From: Acidobacteriaceae bacterium
GTDB taxonomy: Bacteria > Acidobacteriota > Terriglobia > Terriglobales > Acidobacteriaceae
DNA length: 5,051 nt
Direction: 5' to 3'
Assembly: GCA_030838305.1 (NCBI GenBank)
Contig: JAUTWY010000313.1
Span: forward strand, 1 to 5,051
Shown here: positions 1-5,051 of the stretch, piece by piece
How the letters are laid out: each line of letters starts with the position of its first letter
How positions within the stretch are numbered: position 1 is the stretch's first letter
The notes under the pieces: model-generated
Database searches by the model: none
What the model was told of the DNA's origin: nothing
The model's input: the letters and a program-made list of their open reading frames with translations, nothing else
Program-made: the position numbers and the translations under genes

Positions 1-226
1 ATTCGGGATGTTGCTGGGTTAAGCTTCGGCCAGCTTTCAGTCCGTCCATTTCGGGCATCACGAAATCCATTACTGTGACGTTTGGCGTGTGTTTGCTCCA
101 AGTCTCGATTGCGCGGAGTCCGTCCTCAGCTTCGCCCACAACCTTCCAGCCTTTCGGCTTTTCGAGCACGGCACGAAGTTGGGCTCGCATCACCGCGTTA
201 TCTTCGACCAGGAATATACGGACCAT
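1..226 (-). CDS. Response regulator receiver (REC) domain protein, C-terminus cut by window edge
   Basis: Read on the minus strand from the ATG at 226-224, this gives 75 codons in an open frame that runs off the left edge. The protein begins MVRIFLVEDN, the usual first beta strand of a CheY-like receiver domain with its acidic pair (E8, D9). The segment TVMDFVMPEMDG carries the probable phospho-acceptor Asp54, followed by the Pro58 and Asp61-Gly62 typical of the loop after it. The expected switch Thr/Ser and Lys, and any output domain, lie outside the window. Such proteins take a phosphoryl group from a sensor kinase. The N-terminal style resembles NarL/LuxR-type regulators, but without the C-terminus a DNA-binding role cannot be claimed. 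The start is supported by a strong Shine-Dalgarno-like GGAAGGGG 5 nt upstream. The gene is divergent from truA and shows no functional link to it. Confidence 0.9.
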   Translation of the reverse strand, partial: MVRIFLVEDNAVMRAQLRAVLEKPKGWKVVGEAEDGLRAIETWSKHTPNVTVMDFVMPEMDGLKAGRSLTQQHPE

Positions 227-423
227 TCCGACCCCTTCCGTAAATCCGGCGGGAGCGGACCACCGGCGCAGAGTTGGATTGTCGCCTCAGCTATGTTCAC
301 GCTATCGTGTTAACTGCCGTACGGCTATACCCTTAGAACCCTACAACCGGCGTAAATCATAGCCAGTTTGGCATCCGCAATGATTGACTGGGTAGACGAT
401 TGACCGGGCACAAGTTATAACGC
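227..423. other. Divergent intergenic region between response regulator and truA
   Basis: These 197 bases separate two divergently read genes and must hold the 5' signals for the response regulator and probably for truA. I found no convincing -35/-10 pair on either strand. The only local symmetry is a 10-bp perfect palindrome, GCCGTACGGC (316-325), and a short hairpin-like CACG-CTAT-CGTG (298-309). Both are small enough to occur by chance. Short open frames crossing this region on the plus strand look non-coding. Confidence 0.4.
232..239 (-). promoter_or_regulatory. Ribosome binding site of the response regulator gene
   Basis: The minus strand reads GGAAGGGG, ending 5 nt before the ATG at 226. 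It is the clearest Shine-Dalgarno sequence in the window and fixes the start of the response regulator. Confidence 0.65.
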
Positions 424-1176
424 ATGCGCAATCTCAAACTGATTCTCGCCTATGACGGATCAGAATTCGCTGGCTGGCAAGTGCAGCCTGATGCTGTGAC
501 GATTCAGGGAACCCTCGCGTCAGCCATTGCTCGAATCACCGGCGAAACCTTATTGCCGCAAGGTTCGGGAAGGACCGATGCTGGAGTTCATGCGTTGGCA
601 CAAGTGGTGACATTCCCGACGGAATCGTTCGTCCCAACGATGAACTTTGGGAAGGCGCTAAACGATATTTTGCCGGCGTCAGTGCGCGTGCTGCAAGTGG
701 AAGAAGCTGCCGCGGATTTTCATGCGCGTAAATCCGCGCGTGGAAAAACTTATCGCTACCGGATTTATCGCGCCGCGATCTGTCCCCCGTTTCTGTCGAG
801 GTACGTATGGCATTATCCATATCCTTTGGATGAGCAGGCGATGGCGCGCGCAGCGGGACTGGTAGAAGGTGAGCACGATTTTACTTCGTTTGCCGCGGTC
901 GATCCGGAACGAGAGCGCGAGGGTGTTCCGCTGTCGAATCAGCGGCGTATTTTTTCGTCGAAGTGGGAACTGAAGGGAGATGAATTCGTGTATACGGTCA
1001 AGGGATCAGGCTTTCTACACCACATGGTGAGAAATCTGGTGGGGACGTTTATTCTGGTGGGCAAGGGAACTCTGCAGCTTGGCGACTTGACGCGCATTCT
1101 ACAGGCGCGCAATCGTTCGGCAGCGGGAGCAACCGCACCGGCGAGCGGGTTGTATCTGGTGAACGTGGAGTATTAG
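424..1176 (+). CDS. truA: tRNA pseudouridine(38-40) synthase TruA
   Basis: This cytoplasmic enzyme isomerises uridine to pseudouridine at positions 38-40 of the tRNA anticodon arm. The 250-residue product is complete and close to the usual family length. It starts with the typical MRNLKLILAYDGSEFAGWQ strand. The catalytic motif GSGRTDAGVHA holds the nucleophile Asp52. RGKTYRYRI (residues 106-114) supplies the conserved active-site Tyr110. GSGFLHHMVRN (194-204) and the C-terminal ATAPASGLYL (236-245) are further family signatures. The ATG at 424 fits family N-termini exactly, although no good Shine-Dalgarno lies before it. It is the first plus-strand gene here and sits 88 bp before the aldehyde dehydrogenase gene. 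It is a housekeeping gene and shows nothing unusual. Confidence 0.97.
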   Translation: MRNLKLILAYDGSEFAGWQVQPDAVTIQGTLASAIARITGETLLPQGSGRTDAGVHALAQVVTFPTESFVPTMNFGKALNDILPASVRVLQVEEAAADFHARKSARGKTYRYRIYRAAICPPFLSRYVWHYPYPLDEQAMARAAGLVEGEHDFTSFAAVDPEREREGVPLSNQRRIFSSKWELKGDEFVYTVKGSGFLHHMVRNLVGTFILVGKGTLQLGDLTRILQARNRSAAGATAPASGLYLVNVEY

Positions 1177-1196
1177 AAAGCTGGTTCTGCGATCCT

Positions 1197-1213
1197 CCGC
1201 GGACTCGCGGTTT
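1197..1213 (+). terminator. Weak hairpin after truA, possible terminator
   Basis: A perfect 5-bp stem, CCGCG (1197-1201) with CGCGG (1206-1210) around loop GACT, is followed by TTTCGGTTT. It lies 21 bp after the truA stop. The stem is short and the T-run is broken, so this is at best a weak intrinsic terminator and may be chance. Confidence 0.2.
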
Positions 1214-1264
1214 CGGTTTACGACGGCGACAAGACATAGGAATCTACTCTCTACGGAATTTTTC

Positions 1265-2836
1265 ATGGCTACTGATCTTCAAATCGATGTGCCGAAGATT
1301 GTGTCGGTGAATCCGGCGACGGGCACGGTCCTGCGCGAATTGGGATGCGCCGGGGAGAACGATGTTCTCGCCGCGGTGGCACGGGCGCGGGCGGCACAGG
1401 GGATGTGGGCTGAGATCGGCGTGCGGAGGCGGATCGCCATTCTACGGGAGTTTCAGCGCAGGCTGCACGAGAAAAAATCAGAGATCGCTGAAGCCATCAC
1501 GCAAGAAGCGGGCAAGCCTGTGGTCGAGGCACTGACGACCGAAGTTCTGGTGGTGCTCGATGCTACGCGCTTTCTGATCGAGAACGCTTATCGCCTTCTG
1601 CGAGATGAGCCGGTGCCGCACGGCAATCTCGCAACCAAGCTGAAACGTGGACGGCTGCTGCGAGAGCCGTATGGCGTGGTGGGGATTATTTCACCGTGGA
1701 ATTATCCATTTTCGATTCCTGCGACTGAAACACTCGCAGCGCTCGTGGCGGGCAATGCTGTCGTGCTGAAGCCTTCGGCATTTACTTCTCTGGTGGCGCT
1801 GGAACTGAAGTCTCTTCTGCATGCGGCAGGCGTGCCCCAGGATATTTTTCAGGTCGCGGTTGGGGACGGCGCAACTGGCGCGGCGTTGGTTCATTCGCAA
1901 ATCGACAAACTGGTCTTCACCGGCAGCCTGGCCACTGGGAAACGCATTGCCGTGGCTGCGGCAGAGCGCTTGTTGCCCGTCGTGTTGGAGTTGGGCGGCA
2001 AAGATCCCATGCTGGTGCTCGATGATGCCGATGTGGAGGTGGCATCGAGTGCAGCCGTGTGGGGCGCTTTCGTGAATGCCGGGCAAACTTGTTTGTCGGT
2101 GGAGCGCTGCTATGTGCATCGCAGTCTGTATGAATTATTTCTAGAAGCGTGCGTCGACAAAACGAAGAAACTGATCGTGAACCACGGACTGGAGCATAAC
2201 GCCGATGTTGGGCCGTTGATTCACCAGCGGCAACTGCAGCTCGTGGAAGAACATGTCGAAGACGCGAAAGCCCGCGGAGCCCGGGTTTTGGCCGGAGGCT
2301 CACGATTTCCTGAGATGGGTGCGAACTTCTATCATCCAACCGTCCTTGCCGACGTGACCCACGCGATGCGCATCATGCGCGAGGAGACGTTTGGTCCGGT
2401 GCTGCCCGTCATGGCATTCGACAGCGATGAAGAGGCCGTTCGCTTGGCGAACGACTCAGAATTTGGCCTGGCTGCGAGTGTTTTTACTCGCGAGAAAACC
2501 CGCGGTGAGCGCCTGGCGCGGCAGATTCAGGCTGGTAGCGTGATGGTGAATGATGTGGTCTCATGTTTCGGCATCAGCGAGGCGCCCCACAGTGGCGTAA
2601 AGTCGAGCGGCATCGGCCGTACTCACGGGCGCTTTGGTCTGGAGGAAATGGTGCGGCTGAAGTATCTCGATATTGATGGCATGCCCGGGATGAAGAAGGT
2701 TTGGTGGTACGGTTACGGCGCAAAATTTGCGGCACAGATGGATGGCTTTCTCAACTTCGAGTTTGCCCGAAGCGCCGGAGAACGCCTGCGCGGCGCACGT
2801 CGCGCAATAGGTTTGGTAAACCGCAAGCAGTTATAA
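1265..2836 (+). CDS. NAD(P)-dependent aldehyde dehydrogenase with C-terminal extension
   Basis: This is a complete 523-residue member of the aldehyde dehydrogenase superfamily, which oxidises aldehydes to carboxylates through a cysteine thiohemiacetal. Visible hallmarks are SPWNYP (143-148) with oxyanion Asn145, VLKPS with cofactor-binding Lys169, FTGS (218-221), LELGGKDP with general base Glu242, NAGQTC with nucleophile Cys276, and EETFGP with Glu374 and Phe376. The fold should end near residue 470, after the SSGIGRTHGRFGLEE region. About 50 further residues follow, rich in aromatics (VWWYGYG, 479-485) and then basic. GGKDP instead of GGKSP or GGNAP, together with this tail, suggests the branch that contains diapolycopenal and related lipophilic-aldehyde dehydrogenases; that assignment is tentative and the substrate is unknown. 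The ATG at 1265 has a weak CGGAA 6-7 nt upstream. The DinB-like gene follows after 42 bp and could be co-transcribed. Confidence 0.93.
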   Translation: MATDLQIDVPKIVSVNPATGTVLRELGCAGENDVLAAVARARAAQGMWAEIGVRRRIAILREFQRRLHEKKSEIAEAITQEAGKPVVEALTTEVLVVLDATRFLIENAYRLLRDEPVPHGNLATKLKRGRLLREPYGVVGIISPWNYPFSIPATETLAALVAGNAVVLKPSAFTSLVALELKSLLHAAGVPQDIFQVAVGDGATGAALVHSQIDKLVFTGSLATGKRIAVAAAERLLPVVLELGGKDPMLVLDDADVEVASSAAVWGAFVNAGQTCLSVERCYVHRSLYELFLEACVDKTKKLIVNHGLEHNADVGPLIHQRQLQLVEEHVEDAKARGARVLAGGSRFPEMGANFYHPTVLADVTHAMRIMREETFGPVLPVMAFDSDEEAVRLANDSEFGLAASVFTREKTRGERLARQIQAGSVMVNDVVSCFGISEAPHSGVKSSGIGRTHGRFGLEEMVRLKYLDIDGMPGMKKVWWYGYGAKFAAQMDGFLNFEFARSAGERLRGARRAIGLVNRKQL

Positions 2837-2854
2837 GCCAGCGAGAGCCGGCCG

Positions 2855-2874
2855 CTGAGAACTGAGAACTGAGA
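2855..2874 (+). repeat. Heptameric tandem repeat, CTGAGAA, almost three units
   Basis: Two exact copies of the 7-mer CTGAGAA (2855-2861, 2862-2868) are followed by CTGAGA (2869-2874). The array ends 4 nt before the ATG of the DinB-like gene, so its last GAGA also occupies the Shine-Dalgarno position. The 7-bp period matches the larger heptad arrays at 3819-3914, though the unit sequence differs. Confidence 0.85.
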
Positions 2875-2878
2875 CCCA

Positions 2879-3370
2879 ATGAGCGATCTATCAGCATCCG
2901 ATCCAAAGCGCGAATTGCTGCGCCACGCTCTAGCCACTATTGCCTATCGCGCAGGGAAGGCCATACGCAATGCGCCAGCGGGATTTTCGGAATTTCACGC
3001 CGCCGCAGGAGTGCGCACTCCCGGACGGATTTTGGCACACATCGGTGATCTGATGGATTGGGCGCTCTCGATCGCCGTTGGAAAGCGCGAGTGGCACGAC
3101 GCCAAGCCGCTGCCGTGGGAGAAACAAGGAGATCGCGTTTTCGGGGCGCTAAAAAAGTTGGACGATTATTTAGCTTCGAACGAACCGGTGCACGCTTCCG
3201 CGGAAAGACTTCTGCAAGGAGCGATCGCGGACGCTCTGACTCACATCGGCCAAATCGCGATGCTGCGTCGCATGTCGGGAGGTCCGATCAAGGGGGAAAG
3301 TTATTATGAGGCGGAGATTACGCTGGGACGCGTGGGAGCGGAACAGGCTAACCCTAAGAAGGAATTCTAG
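2879..3370 (+). CDS. DinB/YfiT-like four-helix metalloprotein, function unknown
   Basis: The 163-residue product matches the DinB-like (DinB_2/YfiT) helical-bundle pattern. RTPGRILAHIGDLMDWAL (46-63) resembles the helix that carries the first metal-binding His (His54). ALTHIGQIAMLRRMSG (119-134) resembles the late helix carrying the other ligands, with His122 before the conserved Gly-Gln. In classical members that helix has HxxxH; here the first position is Asp118, so the site would be His54-Asp118-His122. Known members include thiol-dependent transferases that use mycothiol or bacillithiol, and many proteins of unknown role; the name comes from a damage-inducible Bacillus gene and does not mean DNA polymerase IV. 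The C-terminal segment SYYEAEITLGRVG (141-153) looks subfamily-specific. The ATG at 2879 follows a GAGA within a heptamer repeat. It lies 42 bp after the aldehyde dehydrogenase gene and may share its transcript. Fold assignment is fairly sure; function is not known. Confidence 0.75.
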   Translation: MSDLSASDPKRELLRHALATIAYRAGKAIRNAPAGFSEFHAAAGVRTPGRILAHIGDLMDWALSIAVGKREWHDAKPLPWEKQGDRVFGALKKLDDYLASNEPVHASAERLLQGAIADALTHIGQIAMLRRMSGGPIKGESYYEAEITLGRVGAEQANPKKEF

Positions 3371-3385
3371 CCGCCACGCTCAGCG

Positions 3386-3415
3386 TTGGTTCCGGCTTTC
3401 CGCTTCGAGTACAAT
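3386..3415 (+). promoter_or_regulatory. Candidate sigma70-type promoter for the small cysteine protein
   Basis: TTGGTT (3386-3391) and TACAAT (3410-3415) are separated by 18 bp. The -10 element matches TATAAT at five of six bases, while the -35 is weak. It lies between the DinB-like stop and the proposed start at 3473. If real, transcription would begin near 3422, which rules out translation from the TTG at 3386. Confidence 0.35.
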
Positions 3416-3459
3416 GACGCTCGTAAGTCCGATTCCGGCGGCCCAAGCGCCGCGAGAAC

Positions 3460-3464
3460 GAGGG
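3460..3464 (+). promoter_or_regulatory. Ribosome binding site deciding a non-ATG start
   Basis: GAGGG lies 8 nt before the TTG at 3473 and 11 nt before the GTG at 3476. It is the only purine-rich site near a possible start in this frame, which has no usable ATG. Confidence 0.45.
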
Positions 3465-3472
3465 CAACTCTT

Positions 3473-3811
3473 TTGGTGACTGGCGAAATCACTAATTCTG
3501 GTACGCAGACTCCTCCCCAACTTCCCCACCATAAGGTCAAGATCAAGAAGGCAGGTCAGCGGGCCTGCAACGAGAAAAACGAAAAGGGAAAATTCTGCGG
3601 CGGCCATTTGAAGCGCTGGTTCTACACCACTGACGTGGTCGAACAGGCCTGCGGCGACGCGGAGAAAGCCTGGGGACCAGACTCCGAAGTGTACCGCTGC
3701 GAACACTGCCAGACACTGTATCTGCCAAATCCCGCGGAAGCCAAAGTGAATGTCGCCGGGCAGGGGATGATTTCGGTATTTGGACTTACGCTGCCGCCGA
3801 AGGAAAAGTAA
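3473..3811 (+). CDS. Small conserved-looking cysteine protein with CxxC knuckle, unknown function
   Basis: I do not recognise a characterised family. From the TTG at 3473 the product is 112 residues; a GTG at 3476 would shorten it by one. The frame is open back to a TTG at 3386, but those extra 29 residues look like intergenic sequence and overlap a candidate promoter. There is no signal peptide or membrane segment. A basic stretch, HHKVKIKKAGQRACN (19-33), leads into C32-x9-C42 within EKGKFCGGHLKRW. Later come Cys60 and YRCEHCQTLYLP, with Cys76-x2-Cys79. Four of the five cysteines could form one zinc-ribbon-like site (C32, C42, C76, C79). A compact basic cytoplasmic protein with such a site often binds nucleic acid or ribosomes, but that is only a guess. 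Real coding is supported by the ordered Cys/His/aromatic pattern and by the location in a gap between genes. Confidence 0.7.
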   Translation: MVTGEITNSGTQTPPQLPHHKVKIKKAGQRACNEKNEKGKFCGGHLKRWFYTTDVVEQACGDAEKAWGPDSEVYRCEHCQTLYLPNPAEAKVNVAGQGMISVFGLTLPPKEK

Positions 3812-3818
3812 AGCGCTT

Positions 3819-3846
3819 CTGGCAGCTGGCTTCTAGCTGCTAGCCA
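3819..3846 (+). repeat. Left heptad array, four units of CTRGCNN
   Basis: Four contiguous 7-bp units read CTGGCAG, CTGGCTT, CTAGCTG and CTAGCCA. They begin 7 bp after the stop of the small cysteine protein. The units share CTRGC and differ in the last two bases. The array is inverted relative to the one at 3880-3914. Confidence 0.8.
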
Positions 3847-3853
3847 GGCCGAA

Positions 3854-3872
3854 GAGCCGGGTATTCCCGCTC
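3854..3872. repeat. GC-rich hairpin between the two heptad arrays
   Basis: GAGC (3854-3857) pairs with GCTC (3869-3872), and GGG (3859-3861) with CCC (3866-3868), leaving C3858 as a bulge and TATT as the loop. No T-run follows, so it is not a typical intrinsic terminator. It sits near the centre of the inverted heptad arrays and would form the tip of a larger stem. Confidence 0.6.
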
Positions 3873-3879
3873 TGCTGCT

Positions 3880-3914
3880 GAGCCATAAGCCAGGAGCTAG
3901 AAGCTAGCAGCTGT
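3880..3914 (-). repeat. Right heptad array, five units, inverted copy of the left array
   Basis: On the plus strand the units are GAGCCAT, AAGCCAG, GAGCTAG, AAGCTAG and CAGCTGT. On the minus strand they read ACAGCTG, CTAGCTT, CTAGCTC, CTGGCTT and ATGGCTC, the same CTRGCTN theme as the left array. The best pairing between arrays is GCTTCTAGCT (3829-3838) with AGCTAGAAGC (3895-3904), plus CAGCTG (3823-3828) with CAGCTG (3908-3913) across a 3-nt bulge. The array ends 6 bp before the LeuA-like ATG. Confidence 0.8.
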
Positions 3915-3920
3915 CTTCAA

Positions 3921-5051
3921 ATGAACACTTCCGAGCTTATCTACGACTGGAACAAGGAGTATCCACCCGGGATGAAGCCGCCGGGGCCGGTGCTGCTGAA
4001 TGATGAGAGTTTGCGCGATGGCTTGCAATCGCCTTCGGTGCGCGACCCTTCCATTCCCGAGAAACTTGAAATTCTTCATTTGATGGAGGCCCTGGGAATC
4101 AACTCGCTCGATCTGGGATTGCCGGGCGCGGGAGCGCGCGCAGTGGAGCATGTCACGGCGCTGGCGCACGAGATTGTTGCGCAGAAGATGAAGATTCGCG
4201 CCAACTGTGCCGCCCGCACGCACGAGAACGATATCCGTCCGATTGCCGAGATCGTGCAGAAAACCGGCTTGGCCATCGAGGCGGCCACATTCATCGGCTC
4301 CAGTCCCATTCGCCGTTTCACCGAAGGCTGGTCCGACGATTTCCTCTTGCAGACCACTGAGAAGGCCGTGAAGTATGCAGTGGGGCTCGGTCTCGAGGTC
4401 ATGTACGTTACGGAGGACACGAGCCGCTGTGATCCGGAGACGGTGAAGCGGCTTTATTCCACGGCAATTAATTGTGGCGCACGGGCCGTGGTGATCTGTG
4501 ATACCGCGGGACACGCCACGCCCATGGGCGCGCTCGCCCTGGTGCGTTTTGTAATCGAAGAGGTCGTGAAGCCTTCCGGCGAAAAGATTCGCGTGGACTG
4601 GCACGGCCACAGTGATCGCGGGCTCGCCATCGCGAACTCCATGGCGGCACTTATCGCCGGGGCAAACTGCGTTCACGGATGTGCCATCGGTCTGGGTGAG
4701 CGGGTGGGGAATACGCAGATCGACCAGATGCTGGTGAATCTGAAGCTCATGGACATTGCTCCGTGGGCGGGGCAGGACCTCACGAAGCTTAAGCAATATT
4801 GCCAGGCAGTTTCGAGCGCCACCGGCGTGCCAATTCCCGCGAATTATCCGGTGGTGGGTGATGATGCCTTTCGGACTGCGACGGGAGTGCACGCCGCGGC
4901 GATCATTAAGGCGTATCGCAAGAACGACGTTGAACTGGCTAACACAGTCTATTCGGGCGTGCCCTCGCACTTGTTTGGACTGGAGCAGACTATCGACATT
5001 GGGCCGATGAGCGGCAAATCGAATGTGCTGTTCTGGCTGGAGAAGCGCGGC
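3921..5051 (+). CDS. 2-isopropylmalate/homocitrate synthase-like DRE-TIM metallolyase, 3' end outside window
   Basis: An open frame of 377 codons runs to the right edge. It belongs to the HMGL-like (LeuA/NifV/CimA) TIM-barrel family, whose members condense acetyl-CoA with a 2-oxo acid at a divalent metal. NDESLRDGLQSP (27-38) holds the catalytic Arg32 and metal ligand Asp33. DWHGHSDRG (226-234) supplies metal ligands His228 and His230. IGLGERVGNTQ (256-266) contains the conserved GER and Asn264. FRTATGVHAAAI (317-328) and IGPMSGKSN (360-368) match the subdomain after the barrel. Classical LeuA has HCHND rather than HGHSD, so this looks like a divergent branch, and the substrate (leucine, citramalate, homocitrate or other) is not determined. 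Whether a C-terminal LeuA regulatory domain follows cannot be seen. The ATG at 3921 lacks a Shine-Dalgarno. An internal ATG at 3972 has AAGGAG 12 nt upstream, but the IYDWN segment before it looks protein-like, so I keep 3921. Confidence 0.9.
   Translation, partial: MNTSELIYDWNKEYPPGMKPPGPVLLNDESLRDGLQSPSVRDPSIPEKLEILHLMEALGINSLDLGLPGAGARAVEHVTALAHEIVAQKMKIRANCAARTHENDIRPIAEIVQKTGLAIEAATFIGSSPIRRFTEGWSDDFLLQTTEKAVKYAVGLGLEVMYVTEDTSRCDPETVKRLYSTAINCGARAVVICDTAGHATPMGALALVRFVIEEVVKPSGEKIRVDWHGHSDRGLAIANSMAALIAGANCVHGCAIGLGERVGNTQIDQMLVNLKLMDIAPWAGQDLTKLKQYCQAVSSATGVPIPANYPVVGDDAFRTATGVHAAAIIKAYRKNDVELANTVYSGVPSHLFGLEQTIDIGPMSGKSNVLFWLEKRG

Noticed and set aside
316..325. GCCGTACGGC palindrome as an operator
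   Set aside because: A 10-bp perfect palindrome is expected a few times by chance in 5 kb, and no second copy or promoter is nearby.
75..362. Plus-strand open frames across the left end and intergenic region
   Set aside because: The minus strand of 1-226 encodes a clear receiver domain. The plus-strand translations are low-complexity Ser/Arg/Pro-rich and lack family features.
400..421. TTGACC and TATAAC just before truA as a promoter
   Set aside because: The spacing is only 10 bp, and the -10-like element ends 2 nt before the ATG, so transcription would begin inside the gene.
1691..2339. Minus-strand open frames of about 140 codons inside the aldehyde dehydrogenase
   Set aside because: They overlap a fully conserved gene with intact catalytic motifs and have compositions typical of antisense shadows.
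3374..3389. Inverted repeat CCACGCT/AGCGTTGG after the DinB-like gene as a terminator
   Set aside because: The two arms nearly touch, leaving too small a loop without breaking the stem, and no T-run follows.
3386..3472. Extension of the small cysteine protein upstream to the TTG at 3386
   Set aside because: No Shine-Dalgarno precedes it, the added residues look unlike protein, and a candidate -10 element lies inside it.
3897..4970. A 357-codon open frame on the minus strand
   Set aside because: It lies codon-in-register opposite the LeuA-like gene, whose plus-strand frame shows every family motif. Such mirror frames stay open because the sense gene rarely uses TTA, CTA or TCA codons. Its translation resembles no family I know.

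Overview
The window looks like ordinary chromosomal DNA from a moderately GC-rich bacterium. Gene content and protein style suggest an Acidobacteriota member, loosely Koribacter-like. That is my impression of the protein families and of the intergenic heptamer repeats; no rRNA or other marker gene is present to prove it. I see no phage, transposon, CRISPR, tRNA or plasmid signature.

Layout. (1) Positions 1-226, minus strand: the N-terminal half of a response-regulator receiver domain, cut by the left edge. (2) Positions 227-423: a short divergent intergenic region. (3) 424-1176, plus: truA, tRNA pseudouridine(38-40) synthase. (4) 1265-2836, plus: an NAD(P)-dependent aldehyde dehydrogenase with all catalytic residues and about 50 extra C-terminal residues. 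(5) 2879-3370, plus: a DinB/YfiT-like four-helix protein with a probable variant metal site. (6) About 3473-3811, plus: a small cysteine-containing protein of unknown function with a non-ATG start. (7) 3812-3920: an intergenic region built almost entirely from two inverted arrays of 7-bp units around a GC-rich hairpin. (8) 3921 to the right edge, plus: a LeuA/homocitrate-synthase-like DRE-TIM metallolyase, open at its 3' end. A long antisense reading frame (3897-4970) opposite this last gene is a shadow and should not be annotated.

Working together. The plus-strand genes are collinear, with gaps of 88, 42, about 100 and 109 bp. The aldehyde dehydrogenase and DinB-like genes (42 bp apart) are the best case for co-transcription. 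The others may have their own promoters, and I see no clear shared pathway. The most unusual structure is the heptad-repeat DNA before the LeuA-like gene, with a smaller heptad tandem before the DinB-like gene. I found no convincing new multi-gene system.
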